DNA of 64,000 nt from Semisulcospira habei (GCA_036245525.1 BTPG01000005.1:125108264-125172263); one strand, 5' to 3'. Positions 40,553 through 50,357 are shown, numbered from the stretch's first letter. Numbers and translations are program-made. The notes: a model not told the origin generated them from the sequence alone.

Positions 40553-40767
40553 CGGGTGTCTCAAAGTAAAAGCCAAATCTGTCCACCCGAGCCACTCCGC
40601 GGGACCCCAGGGGACCCGCGCTGCTTTCACGAGCCATCTAACACGATCATTGATTGGCCGGTTCCTGGCCGGGGGCGCGTGACCTGCGCGTGCATGCAGC
40701 GCGTGCCATCTCTCGCATCTACGATCTACCTGTCATTAGGCCCTCAGTTATTTTTATTTGATCGGTA
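40551..40767. other. GC-rich unique stretch
   Basis: CGCGGGACCCCAGGGGACCC and ATTGATTGGCCGG (CCAAT-like, 40650-40664). Could be regulatory but there is no gene beside it. Confidence 0.3.
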
Positions 40768-40831
40768 AAAAGCATAGACTCTCATGAGCACGCGTAGATT
40801 GCAGGGGCCCATGAGAATCTATGCCTCTCGC
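40768..40831. repeat. PalA hairpin
   Basis: AGCATAGACTCTCATGAGCA pairs with GGGGCCCATGAGAATCTATG. Confidence 0.65.
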
Positions 40832-40950
40832 TAGCAATTTTTTAACAGCAAGTCCCGGAGTCCAGCTATCCCGCATTTTACCTGTCCCTCAGTTTGTTGT
40901 TTTTTTTGTTACTCTCTGCAAGACTCTAGCCCGTGAGCTCCTGCAGGCTT

Positions 40951-41115
40951 ATTACCCATAAAGCTCTGACCCGCTACAGCAGGACATGAATCGACCATGA
41001 TACTCAAGGGTGGTGTCAGAATAGCTTGGCGCCTGTAGGCGCCAAGCTATTCTGACACCACCCTTGAATATCATGGTCGATCAGTCTCCAGAACTGTGAC
41101 GCAACCTCAAAGGGT
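40951..41115. mobile_element. PalD element, TGTCAG subfamily
   Basis: Palindrome 40990-41082: ATCGACCATGATACTCAAGG, then GGTGTCAGAATAGCTTGGCG and complements. Both arms carry TGTCAG/CTGACA in place of TGCCAG/CTGGCA. Outer TTAA ends are degraded. Confidence 0.8.
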
Positions 41116-41550
41116 GTCTAAAAAAAGAAGATAATTTCATTCTCAGTATGTAATGAGTAACTGTAGCCCCTCAGCCAGTCCTTTTATAATTCTCAACGAC
41201 TTGCACATATATTCATGGGCCCTTGCAGCCTGTCAGTGCTTAGCGCGCAAAGGATTTCGCTGGACAAGATCGGGGTCACCAGTTCCTCAACTTGATAGTG
41301 TTGTTTCGAGTTGGCCCTACGACTACTGTCTACGATCAACCTGTTGTTAGTCGCCTATAGGTTCCTCCATCCGCAAACGGCAAAGTTCTCATATGGCTAC
41401 TGCGGGTGGGGGTGGGGGTGGGTGGGTGGGGTGGGCGGGGGGTGGGGTGGGTGGGGAGGGGGGACAAAATGTCCATCTTATCAACAGGGTTAGGTTGGAA
41501 TAAGCTTAAAGTGCAGCCTGAACATTAAACTGGAAGCAGGTGCAGACTAA
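41116..41550. other. no supported gene
   Basis: Includes a GGGTGG tract (41403-41462); otherwise unique. Confidence 0.4.
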
Positions 41551-41690
41551 ACGACGGGCTTGTTCAGATATCATGTGCATTACAAGGTCATGGTAAATCA
41601 AAGTGGCACAGTTGCAGTGCGCCTGAAATGATCAGTGGTCAGATCGTACTCCATAGCCAATAGCTGCGCCCTGTCAATAGCTGCACCAAT
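41551..41690 (+). mobile_element. SINE S1 fragment
   Basis: AAGGTCATGGTAAATCAAAG and CAGTGCGCCTGAAATGATCA match the S1 body; head and tail missing. Confidence 0.7.
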
Positions 41691-42009
41691 TAACGAGAAC
41701 ATTGAACACGGTAAAGGTGCTTGGTATCAAGTTTTTTTGCCACCACGATAGCGAGTTAAAATGCATCATTCAAAAGAGTTTGACACAGCCTGGGTTCGAA
41801 CTCGCACTCTGTCGGACGGGAAACCAACGCTCTTCTGTCGATCTTTTGCTGGGAAAAATAACGGCGCAAACAATAGTCTCCCACCCACTTTATCAGACAG
41901 AAAGGAATTTTAAAATAAACAAAATTCAGTCATAAGTCGAACACCCGACGACCTTCCCGCCCTCTACATGAGAATCACAGACATAAACTAGAGGGACAGC
42001 GTAAAATGT

Positions 42010-42058
42010 CAAGAACCATAGATCTTCATGCGTCCCCGCATGAAGATCTATGTCTCTT
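42010..42058. repeat. PalA, collapsed with matched change
   Basis: CATAGATCTTCATGCG and CGCATGAAGATCTATG; both arms read ATCTTCATG. The G/C-rich centre is reduced to TCCC. Confidence 0.7.
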
Positions 42059-42158
42059 ATACACAAAGGCTGCTTTCACCGAGTTAGTTGAGTCGTGTAT
42101 GATACGCACTCATCCTGCATGCGGGCTATGTGCAAAATGAGGATGGAGGGGGATTTCA

Positions 42159-42250
42159 TTTAACCCTTTGCCTGTTGGTAGCGGTTTAAGTCGCGATGAT
42201 TCCTTCCGGAATCATCGCGACTAAACCGCTACCGGCACGCAAAGGGTTAA
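42159..42250. mobile_element. PalB palindrome, intact, TTAA both ends
   Basis: TTAACCCTTTGCCTGTTGGT to GGCACGCAAAGGGTTAA. Core GTCGCGATGATTCC/GGAATCATCGCGAC perfect. Confidence 0.85.
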
Positions 42251-42355
42251 TTGCTTAATCACGTTCGAAATTTGTACAAACACGTGCAACATGCACGATC
42301 AAAAGAGGGTACAGCTGGGAGACGTAAAGGATAGAAGTCATCAGAAGCAGCTCAC

Positions 42356-42414
42356 CGTCGTCGCCCGTCACCACTTCTCTCGATGCTTCGTCGTCTTTGT
42401 CTTTATCCTCATCG

Positions 42415-42462
<48 letters not shown>

Positions 42463-42499
42463 CTACCACCACTACCACAACCATCGTCATAAAGGTAAA
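42356..42499 (-). CDS. candidate acidic exon
   Basis: Minus strand: AATCAG then an open frame giving YLYDDGCGSGG, a poly-Asp run, EDKDKDDEASREVVTGDD, then a donor GTGAGC. The poly-Asp is encoded by an ATC trinucleotide repeat (42412-42462), so a microsatellite is the simpler explanation. The interrupted Asp/Glu/Lys part beyond it and the good donor keep it open. The acceptor has no pyrimidine tract. Its phase (two nucleotides first) would fit the candidate exon at 43676-43769, which ends one nucleotide into a codon. Confidence 0.2.
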
Positions 42500-42588
42500 C
42501 TGATTCTGTCCTTCTCATCCACCGCCATCAGCATGATCGTTAATCATTGACTCTGCGATGCATCAATACATCATCATCGTAGTTATAC

Positions 42589-42695
42589 CCCAGCAGAAAA
42601 AGGTCTTCGGCCCCACGACGGCCGCAGTGGGCCCGCGCACATCCGTGCGCGGGCCCACTGCGGGCCGTCGTGGGGCCGAGGACCTTTGTTTACTG
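42589..42695. mobile_element. PalE palindrome, matched-arm variant
   Basis: CGGCCCCACGACGGCCGCAG pairs with GGGCCGTCGTGGGGCCGAGG; both arms share the CCCCACGACGG change from the family form. Confidence 0.8.
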
Positions 42696-42753
42696 GAAAG
42701 CACTACCAACACCTGATATAACGATAAGGCTGTGTGTATGCGACAGTGGCTAC

Positions 42754-42797
<44 letters not shown>

Positions 42798-43146
42798 GCT
42801 GACCAGCAGGCGGAAAGTCGTTTCGTCTGTTTCTGTATAGCGGCGCGACAGGCGGCATCGAGCCCCCCCCCCCCCCCCCCCCTTATTTAAATTGTTTGGA
42901 ATTGTTGTGATTTGTTGTCTGTACTGAAAGCCAAGTATGCTCTCTTCACAGCGGAATCGCAGTCGAATCCCTCCACGGGGCGATAATCTTTTGTCTCGCT
43001 GCTTTCGCCTGTCGCACCGCTGTAGCGTCGCGAATATGGAAACACTACTTCTTTATTGCTATAATGTGTTCTATATTCGTCGCTGTCGCTAACCGCTTTC
43101 AAGTCGCTGTCGCGCCACCTATATGGAAACACCCCTTAAGAGCTAC
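42696..43146. other. no supported gene
   Basis: Poly-A 42760-42794, poly-C 42864-42883; 42940-43130 is unique with repeated GTCGC and ATATGGAAACACC motifs (about 43037 and 43121). Confidence 0.4.
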
Positions 43147-43240
43147 AATACAATACAATACAATACAATACAATACAATACAATACAATACAATACAATA
43201 CAATACACTTTATTGTCCACACTGTGGAAATTTGTCTTTA
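43147..43240 (-). repeat. (AATAC)n with retroelement tail
   Basis: Twelve or so AATAC units followed by ACTTTATTGTCCACACTGTG. On the minus strand this reads as an AATAAAG-containing 3' tail. Confidence 0.75.
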
Positions 43241-43265
43241 ACCATTGGCAACTTCAATGTTCGAT

Positions 43266-43641
43266 TTTAACCCGTTCAGTGCCAGTTGATCAGAATGTGT
43301 TTATGTATATAAACCAAGAGGAATCACTCTGCGCCGGACTGACAAACAGTTAGATCCCCTGCCCAGGCAGGGGATCTAACTGTTTGTCTGTCCGGCGCTG
43401 AGTGACTCCTCTTGGTTTGTGTACAATTCTGCCAGCGCTAGCCTCACCTATCTGGTTTGTGAGTGTTTATGTATAGTCTTTGTTAATTCAACACCAATAA
43501 ACCGTCCCAGGAACTTGGATTCAAAGTGGTGTCATCAAGAGGCATAGATCCTTATGAGCCCCCGCAACTGTGCGGGATCATGAGGATCTATACCTCTTGC
43601 AATTGGGGAGTTGTTCAGTTCATCTCGGCACTGAACGGGTG
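43266..43641 (-). mobile_element. PalA full element (minus) containing PalM
   Basis: TTAACCCGTTCAGTGCCAG at the left and CGGCACTGAACGGGT at the right. The PalA hairpin is at 43535-43600 (TCAAGAGGCATAGATCCTTA). About 170 bp between the left end and the PalA body are occupied by the palindrome PalM, so PalM looks inserted. Confidence 0.65.
43309..43420. mobile_element. PalM long palindrome
   Basis: AACCAAGAGGAATCACTCTG, CGCCGGACTGACAAACAGTT, AGATCCCCTGCC and near-perfect complements, 112 bp. Single copy in the window. Confidence 0.8.
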
Positions 43642-43675
43642 GACGTTTATACAGGGAGTTAGAGATGGTACTGAC

Positions 43676-43769
43676 CTTTCGCGCTGTCCGTGCTTGGTGC
43701 CGCGGAGTCCGCGTGGGCCGAAGGGGAGGTCTCCGTGCTCATGTCACTGTCGGCGCTAGACAGGCTCTC
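43676..43769 (-). CDS. candidate internal exon, Ser-rich
   Basis: On the minus strand, TTTGTGTGTTTGTTTACAG is a strong pyrimidine-rich acceptor. It is followed by 94 open nucleotides encoding ESLSSADSDMSTETSPSAHA and then DSAAPSTDSAK. The next bases, GTCAGT, form a possible donor. Codons are GC-ending, unlike the AT-rich surroundings, and no repeat family matches the interval. The peptide is a low-complexity Ser/Ala/Asp segment, so no function can be given. The nearest possible partner is at 42356-42499. Confidence 0.4.
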
Positions 43770-43873
43770 CTGTAAACAAACACACAAACAGCATTAGTAC
43801 TACAATCCCTGGGTAGTCTTTCTGGATATTGAGGAGCTGGATGGTTTGGTGGTAGAGCTTGGGCCCCAAAAAT

Positions 43874-43955
43874 GTTTTGTTCAGATCCTTTACGGTGCCA
43901 CGTCTTTGAAATCACCTTCGCGGTGGACAAAAGACGTTCAGTCCTGAAAGTTTAA
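43874..43955. repeat. dispersed ~80-bp repeat, copy 1
   Basis: GTCTTTGAAATCACCTTCGC then GGACAAAAGACGTTCAGTCC; partner at 49785-49865. Confidence 0.7.
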
Positions 43956-44305
43956 CGTTTTCTTTCTCGATATTGACTTATTAGAAGAAGAAGAAAAAAA
44001 AAAAGAAAAAAAATGTTCATTGCAGACTACTGTGTACATTTTCTTACGAGCTTTTGATTTCCGTCCGGATGCATCTGGCACAGGAGAACAAAGCGGCAAG
44101 AGTTTATTTGCTTAGGTATTAAACAGCAACAACAACAAACCCGAAATAAGAACGTCAAGAACAACACGATCAACAAACAATTTGAATCAGTCTGCAAAAT
44201 CCCTGACTGACTCGTACACATTGGTGAAAGTCTAACGTAGGTGACAGACACCAAGCGGTTTTGTGTTTAAAAAAAAAAAATTAAAAGAGAGAGAAAAACA
44301 CACAC
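43956..44305. other. nothing recognised
   Basis: A-rich with AAC/AGA runs; no frame or repeat supported. Confidence 0.35.
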
Positions 44306-44516
44306 CTTTCACTGCCGAAACTAAGCAAACAACACCGCTATGCAAGAGGCATAGATCCTCATGAGCCCCCGCAATAGCGGGGGCTCATGAGAATCTATGC
44401 CTCTTGCTCAAACCACTTCGTATCCATGTTTATTTTAACGGCTGGAGATCTTTGACGCTGGGCTGGCAGTGACTTAAAAAACGCATTCTAGCGTCCACTG
44501 GAGGTGACAGGGTTAA
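44306..44516 (+). mobile_element. PalA full element
   Basis: TTCACTGCCGAAAC to GAGGTGACAGGGTTAA. Hairpin 44342-44407 has a C in the left arm (GATCCTC) and the T-form in the right (GAGAATC), a mixed copy. Confidence 0.75.
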
Positions 44517-44569
44517 CAGAACCACCAGCAACGTCCTCTCTCTCTCTCTCTCTCTCTCTTCAGTATGTA

Positions 44570-44686
44570 TTAACCCTTTACGTGTCGGTAGAAGTTTTGG
44601 TCGCGATGAGCGTGTCGGCAGCGGTTTTTAGTCGCGATGATTCCTACAGGTTTTTAGTCTAAAACCACTACCGACACGTATCGCTT
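44570..44686. mobile_element. PalB with duplicated left arm
   Basis: TTAACCCTTTACGTGTCGGT, then a second left arm GTGTCGGCAGCGG, GTCGCGATGATTCC, and one right arm CCACTACCGACACG. Confidence 0.65.
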
Positions 44687-44702
44687 TTCATATGACCTAC
44701 CC

Positions 44703-44796
44703 TCCTTTTAGCCTGACTGGCCAGACTTTTTCCTTTCCCGCAGTGAGATGGCCCTGTTTGCAAGCTAGGCGTTAAATCCGAATAATTAACTACCCA
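44703..44796 (+). pseudogene. LINE 3' tail fragment
   Basis: CCTTTTAGCCTGACTGGCCA, GTGAGATGGCC and GCGTTAAATCCGAATAA match the 3' end of the minus-strand LINE at 57.7-57.8 kb. Noncoding tail only. Confidence 0.6.
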
Positions 44797-44848
44797 GTGA
44801 GCAAACGTCTTCGGGCAGCCATCCGCCCAGGGAACTTTTGCTTTCAGG
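44793..44848. mobile_element. PalE, centre-deleted
   Basis: CCCAGTGAGCAAACGTCTTC to GGAACTTTTGCTTTCAGGG; the GC core is gone. Confidence 0.6.
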
Positions 44849-44921
44849 GTAACTCAGTCTCTCCTCCCCCTCCTACAATAATCATCGTCTATCTTTCTCT
44901 CGCTCTCCCGTCATCAAGTTT

Positions 44922-44988
44922 ATAGCGGAGCACCTTTCTTAGTGAATGGCGCCGGCAGAACGAATCTCACTCGCGCAACTGACCCCAG
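44922..44988. mobile_element. PalF right half
   Basis: ATAGCGGAGCACCTTTCTTA then CTCACTCGCGCAACTGACCC. Confidence 0.55.
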
Positions 44989-45016
44989 CAACAGACATTG
45001 TGGGCACGAACCCAAA

Positions 45017-45070
45017 TTAACCCTTTGGCTGTGGGTAGTGCTCGTAAATTTGCCAAGGCGATTCCTTAAA
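45017..45070. mobile_element. PalB left half
   Basis: TTAACCCTTTGGCTGTGGGT, GGCGATTCCTTAA; right arm absent. Confidence 0.55.
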
Positions 45071-45439
45071 AGCGACCGTCAGTTTTCTATTCAGCTTGGC
45101 CCTGCGCGTATTCGTTATAGATGACCACAAGTCAAACAATCACACGTTTTAGACGATTCGGTATACTCGTAGATTATCCGGCATACTCGTACTTCCGCAT
45201 TCCTTTCGTCTAGTCACTTTTTTTTTTTTTTTTGGTAGACTGTCACGAAAACCTTTCTGGTGGCGGAATACATAGGATCAGAAACAAAAACCCACAGCTG
45301 GAGTGGCAAAAACAGGGGAAAACAGTTCGCAGCTGGGAAACAATTCGCAAGTATGCAAGAAACTGTTAGTTGTGCACAGTTGTCTGTTTGCGTTTCTAAC
45401 TCCTTCAGCCCAGCAAACAATAATCAGATCATTGCGTCT
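45071..45439. other. no supported gene
   Basis: Poly-T 45219-45234. Repeated CGCAGCTGGGAAACAATTCGC-like words at 45329-45352 are very short-range only. Confidence 0.35.
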
Positions 45440-45504
45440 AAAAGATGTGTGGATTCTAATGCGTACCTGCAGTTTGCAGGGCTCAGGAGAATCTGCCCCG
45501 TCTT
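45440..45504. repeat. PalA hairpin, decayed
   Basis: AAAGATGTGTGGATTCTAAT and GGGCTCAGGAGAATCTGCC. Confidence 0.45.
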
Positions 45505-45544
45505 TCTCATAGAAATGAGCCCTATTTATTAACATCTTTGAACC

Positions 45545-45690
45545 CCCCCCCCCCTGCACCCCTTGCCCCTCCTCACACACACACACTCCCGAAATAATAA
45601 CCAACCAACCAATCAACCAACTAATTAACCAACCATCCAACCACCCAACGAACCAACCATTCAACCAACCAACCAACCAAACAAACAAAA
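45545..45690. repeat. poly-C and (CCAA)n tract
   Basis: C-run 45543-45554, then imperfect CCAA units to 45690; minus-strand Gly/Trp-rich frames are artefacts. Confidence 0.85.
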
Positions 45691-45732
45691 AAATATAAGA
45701 ACCATAGAACAAATATTCAAACCGAAACAATT

Positions 45733-45940
45733 TTAACTCATTTAGGCCCAACGTCGTTCAGCAAGAGATAGACTAACCATGATAATTCAAGGGTACTGCC
45801 AGATTAGCTTGGCGCCTTCAGGCGCCAAGCTAATCTGGCACTACCTTTGAATTATCATGGTCCATCCATCGCCTGCGACTGGTGTATAGTCGTTACGTAA
45901 CATCCGCTCCTAAATTTGGGAAATGAACCCGTGGGGTTAA
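45733..45940. mobile_element. PalD element, GATTAGC subfamily
   Basis: TTAACTCATTTAGGCCCAAC to GAACCCGTGGGGTTAA; hairpin with ACTGCCAGATTAGCTTGGCG and complement. Confidence 0.8.
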
Positions 45941-46291
45941 ATTGGTTAAGACACCAACACGTGAAATTGCAGTGGTAAAAAACAAGATGGTCAATCCTAG
46001 CTTGTCATCTATCGAGCATGTTTGTTCTCTGTGTAACTTTGTCAGACCTGCCCCGGTCTTATCTGTGCCAGTCCGGGAGTGGTAGATGACGGAGAGGGGC
46101 CTGGGTGGTTGGGGGTTAGAGGAGGCCCGGGAAGAGGGGAAGGGTGGACAGGGGGTGGGGGTGGAGGAGGGTAGATAAAACGCCGAAAACACAAGCGGAC
46201 ATCGGATCGCACCACAGACCCCAACATCAACCTGACGACTCTCTCTCTCTCTGCAAAGCAAAGATCATCAATCTGATCCAGCACTGTAAAA
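45941..46291. other. no supported gene
   Basis: G-rich 46084-46175; a small frame has no domain. Confidence 0.35.
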
Positions 46292-46516
46292 GCAACTGGC
46301 ATAGATTCGTCCGTTTATGCATTCTGCAGGAGCTCACAAGCATCTGTGCCTCTTGCAGTTGGAACGAGTATGACCAAGGAATTGATGCCATATCTCTTAC
46401 GGCTTCGTGTGTCCACCGAAAGGCGTAAATTGATCGATGATAACACTGAAGCCAAAGGCATAGATTCTCATGAGCCCTGCAGGATGCATGGGCTCATGAA
46501 AATCTATGCCGCTTGC
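46292..46516. repeat. two PalA hairpins in a tandem duplication
   Basis: Hairpins at 46292-46355 (decayed) and 46451-46516 (AAAGGCATAGATTCTCATGA with complement). The flank ATTGATGCCATATCTCTTAC (46381) recurs as ATTGGTGCCAGATCACCTAC (46541), so a ~160-bp unit was duplicated. Confidence 0.6.
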
Positions 46517-46703
46517 AGATGATGAGCGTCTGGCCGAGGCATTGGTGCCAGATCACCTACGGCGCCGTGTGTTCACTCGTAAACTGTTCTATCGATCCGG
46601 CGACGGTGTTGTAACGCAAGGCACCGCGGGAGTGGCCAGCTAGCTCCGGTTGTCTCGTAAATGGGGGACGGGGTGGCAGAGAGGGTAATCGTGGGTGTGA
46701 TTG

Positions 46704-46720
46704 TGTGTGTGTGTGTGTGT

Positions 46721-46790
<70 letters not shown>
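46704..46790. repeat. (GT)n microsatellite
   Basis: GT run ending in GCGCGCG. Confidence 0.95.
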
Positions 46791-46897
46791 TACCCCTTCT
46801 CTAGCACTAAAAGAATCTTTTGTTTCTGAAGTCGTTTTTATATTTAGCGACCAAAAGCTACAACCGTCCAAGAAACAAGGATGCGAATTGGTCTCTT

Positions 46898-46934
46898 AAA
46901 GACACATAGATCCTCATGAGCCACCGCAGTCGCG
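46898..46934. repeat. PalA half hairpin
   Basis: GACACATAGATCCTCATGAG then CCACCGCAGTCGCG; right arm lost, though CTCGGCAGTGAATTC at about 46948 is a PalA end. Confidence 0.5.
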
Positions 46935-47032
46935 TTCACATTTTCCTCGGCAGTGAATTCAAAGTGACAGCAGGGCAGATCTACTCGTACAATAAGTCTA
47001 ACTCCCCCTTGAGTACACGCACAGACATAATA

Positions 47033-47245
47033 TTAACCCAGTCAGCCCTGACGCACTACAGCAGGAGATGGGTCGACCATGATAATTAAAGGGTAGTGCC
47101 AGATTAGCTTGGCGCCGACAGACGCCAAGCTAATCTGGCACTACCTTGAATTATCATGGTCAAGCCATCTCCTGCAACAGGTGCATAGTCGTTAGATGAC
47201 GCCTCCAAAATTTGGGAAATGTGTGCGTCGGGCTCAATGAGTTAG
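47033..47245. mobile_element. PalD element, GATTAGC subfamily
   Basis: TTAACCCAGTCAGCCCTGAC to CGGGCTCAATGAGTTAG. Arms GTGCCAGATTAGCTTGGCGC / GCCAAGCTAATCTGGCAC. Confidence 0.8.
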
Positions 47246-47437
47246 TAAGACAAGTTCGCATCTATAGTGACGCACCGGCACGACCACAACTGACGCCATA
47301 TGGAACAATGACCATTTTGGCGAACGCCAGATTGACCTGGAATCGTCTCGGCGTATTAACCCCTTCGCTGCCAGTGATCACAAACTGCGCGTGAGAAACG
47401 ACTGCACACTGACCAACATTGGCGTAAATAACGCAGA

Positions 47438-49271
47438 CGTAAATAAATAATAATAATAATAATAATAATAATATACATTTATATAGCGCTTAACCTCCAA
47501 ATGAATGGTGCTCTAAGTGCTTTACAAGATCAAAAATCACAGAACTAAAAGTACAAGAAAGAAAACATTACAATAAATGTTACAAAACCTAAAGTGACAC
47601 ATATCAAAAGCTCACACTCACACATTACACACACACCGTTACAAGAACAGTTACTGCCAAAGATTGCTAACGCACTGAAATTGCATCTAACTATACGCAT
47701 AAGAAAACAGATAGGTGTTGAGCAGTGATTTGAAAGCAGACAGAGTTGGGGCATGTCTGACATGGGCTGGAAGGTCGTTCCAGTTGACTGGACCGAAATA
47801 AGAAAAGGCACGCTGGCCCTAGCTAGACTTTCGCCTAGGAACCTTGAAAATACGCGTGTCTGATGCTGAACGGAGGAATCTTGAAGGCATGTAAATATGA
47901 ACCAGGTCGGACAAATATGGGGGAACAGAACCGGTAATCTCTTGGCTTGACTTCGCGAACGAAGATTTTATAGGAGTTGCCCACGACGTCTGCAGGCTTG
48001 TTCGTGGCTGCGGAGGCCAATCCGAGACAGGCAGGTTCGACCGCAGTGGCTGCAGGGGAAGGTATGGCCAGGGTTCTGAGCTGCGGCATCTCTGTTTTTT
48101 CTCCTGAGCCGCTTGTCCTTAAGGCTAGCTCTGTGAGAGTCCTCAAAGGAGACAGCTGCCTTGTAAATGGTGGAGCGCCAGGTGTCACGGTCCGCAGCAA
48201 GCGAAGACCACTGGTGGTGGTCGATTTGGCAGGCACTAAACTAAGTGACTTCTTGAGACAGTCTTTGTATCTCTTCTTTGGTGCCCCTCTGTCACGGTGT
48301 CCAGTAGCAAGCTCGCCGAACAGGGTGATCTTTGGTAGGCGATGATCCTCCATCCTGGAGACATGCCCCGCCCAGCGGAGCTGTGTCCGCAGCAGCAAAG
48401 CCTCGATGCTCACAGTTTCAGCCTGTTCAAGGACCTCGGCGTTGGTGACATAGTCACTCCAGTGAATGCCCAGGATGGTACGCAGGCAGCGCTGGTGGAA
48501 GCGTTCGAGGAGTCGTAGTTGGCTGCGGTAGAGGGCCCAGGACTCGGAACCATACAGCAGGGTGGTGAGGACCACAGCTCTGTACACGCTGATCTTGGTG
48601 CCTGTTTTCAGCTGTTGATTGTGCCACACCCGCTTGAAAAGTCGCCCGAAAGCGCTGTTTGCTTTTGCCAGCCTGCTGTCAAGCTCCTTGTCCAGCTTGG
48701 CGTCCGACGTGATAATGCAGCCAAGGTAAGTAAACTGGTGCACTGACTTTAGTTCAGACTCGCCAATGGTGATGTGAGGAGGGCGATACACTGTCTTGGG
48801 TGCCGGCTGATGGAGGACCTCTGTCTTTTTCAGACTGACCTCGAGTCCAAAGAGCTGGGCAGCATCTGCGAAGCAAGACGTGATGCGCTGCAGGGCTCTC
48901 TCTGTGTGTGCAACGAGGGCAGCATCATCAGCAAAAAGCAGCTCACGAATCAGTTGGTCCAGGGTTTTCGTGTGGGCCTGCAGTCGTCTGAGGTTGAACA
49001 GGCTGCCATCGAGACGATACCTGATGTACACTGCATCGTCATCATCGAGGTCCACTGTGGCCTGCTTCAACATCATGCTAAAAAAGATGGTGAAGAGGGT
49101 CGGTGCCAGCACGCAGCCCTGCTTTACGCCGTTGAGAATAGGGACCGGTAATAGCATTGTAGCAAATAACAGAAACCTTGTACACAATTTTTTTGATACA
49201 GGCAACCAGTGCAGGTCAACAAGTAAGGGTGTTATGTGCTCACGTTTCGGTACCCTGTAAATCTGTAAATG
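47438..49271 (-). pseudogene. CR1-like LINE, split by a second LINE
   Basis: On the minus strand, 49271-49153 encodes REHITPLLVDLHWLPVSKK. After the insertion, 47929-47700 encodes PSRFLRSASDTRIFKVPR and then QRAFSYFGPVNWNDLPAHVR and APTLSAFKSLLNTYLF. These are the C-terminal blocks of CR1/L2-type non-LTR retrotransposons. The 3' end reads AAGCGCTATATAAATGTA with an (AAT)n tail (47447-47473). It is 5'-truncated near 49271 and carries a stop after KVPRRKSS. Dead copy. Confidence 0.8.
47939..49143 (-). pseudogene. nested non-LTR retrotransposon RT fragment
   Basis: Minus strand. It enters at NGVKQGCVLAPTLF (RT palm) and contains the catalytic ELLFADDAALVAH with FADD intact (about 48900). It continues through KKTEVLHQPAP, FTYLGCIITSDAKLDKELD, LLYGSESWALY, LRTILGIHWSDYV and RWAGHVSRMEDHRLPK. 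A one-base frameshift near 48240 then separates it from the terminal DHHQWSSLAADRD and a C2H2-type zinc knuckle FPCSHCGRTCLSRIGLRSH. It is bounded by the 9-bp direct repeat ACCGGTAAT (47930-47938, 49144-49152). The 5' half (endonuclease and RT fingers) is missing, so it cannot move. Confidence 0.9.
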
Positions 49272-49279
49272 TGACCCCT

Positions 49280-49453
49280 CCCCCTCCCCCCCCCCCCCCC
49301 CCCCCCCGCTATTCTGCCCTCCCCCGAAAAAAAAACCAAACAAACAAAAAACAAAACAAACAAACAAACAAACACACAAACAAACAAAAAAACCCACACA
49401 CACCAAACAAAACAAAACAAACAAACAAACAAACAAACGACAACAACCAAAAC

Positions 49454-49502
<49 letters not shown>
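49280..49502. repeat. poly-C, (AAAC)n and (CA)n tract
   Basis: C-run 49283-49308, AAAC-rich 49333-49440, CA 49455-49502. Lengthens the minus-strand frame artificially. Confidence 0.95.
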
Positions 49503-49504
<2 letters not shown>

Positions 49505-49552
49505 CACAAAAACACCCCAAACAAACAAATAACATAAAGAACATAGGACTAA

Positions 49553-49643
49553 CAAGAGACATTTAAATCGCGGGACTCATGAGGATTTAAATGTCTCTTT
49601 CAGCTGGGTAGCGTTCGCCTTACCCCGGCAGATATGAGGTTAA
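49553..49643. mobile_element. PalA element remnant, strongly matched arms
   Basis: AAGAGACATTTAAATC and GATTTAAATGTCTCTT: both arms share a 2-base length change and substitutions relative to AAGAGGCATAGATC. Inner left arm deleted. TTAA at 49640. Confidence 0.75.
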
Positions 49644-49784
49644 ACCTGTCGAAAAATACGCAAACATAAACTTACTTTGAAAAGAAAATGCTTCAACCTG
49701 CCAAGGCTCATAAAGTGATGAGTGGACGATACGGGGGCACATATTGTGATATTGAATGCCTTCTCGCTCTGTTTCAAACCGGGC

Positions 49785-49865
49785 AGGTCCTATTCGGTGC
49801 CAGTCTTTGAAATCACCTTCGTGGTAGACAAAAGACGTTCAGCCCTAAACGTTCAACGTTCATCA
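49785..49865. repeat. dispersed ~80-bp repeat, copy 2
   Basis: GTCTTTGAAATCACCTTCGT then GACAAAAGACGTTCAGCCCT; partner of 43874-43955. Confidence 0.7.
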
Positions 49866-50133
49866 GTTTATTTCACACAAATACAATACAACAGAGAGTT
49901 GTAGCCCCTTCCTAACGGCAAAACGAGGCTCTGTAACTTAGTTGCTGTGTACTAAACGCCGCGCACTTTTCACTGGTTCGCTTCTTTTAGAAGTCAGTGC
50001 ACACACGACGTCCAACTTGCGAAGAAATGTAATGAAGTATGATGACCATCAAGAGCATTTAAGAGCATGCAAACTGGAAAGAACTTGCTTGGCAGTAAAA
50101 CACAAGTCCGTTAGTTTTGGCACCAAGACACAA

Positions 50134-50225
50134 TTATCCTTTTGGGTGTCGGTAGCGGTTTTAGTCGCGATGATTCCTGTAGGAATCATCGCGATTAAAA
50201 CCGCTACCGACACCCAACGGGTTAA
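50134..50225. mobile_element. PalB palindrome, intact
   Basis: TTATCCTTTTGGGTGTCGGT to CACCCAACGGGTTAA; GGGTGTCGG/CGACACCC in both arms, core perfect except one base. Confidence 0.85.
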
Positions 50226-50357
50226 CGCAAGTGCAATGGCAAAACACTTTAAAATGGTAAAACTCATCCAAGAGTGACAAGCATCACGACTGAAGCCAAA
50301 GTTTCTGGACGAACAGTAAACCACATGCGTTTCACGGGCTTACAATTTGCTGTATAT

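Noticed and set aside
40551..40767. Promoter island with CCAAT
   Set aside because: GC-rich and unique, but no coding sequence or transcript signal lies next to it.
47835..49562. A single 575-residue gene
   Set aside because: It is a chance fusion of low-complexity sequence, a CR1-like fragment and a nested RT fragment, with a frameshift before its true C-terminus.
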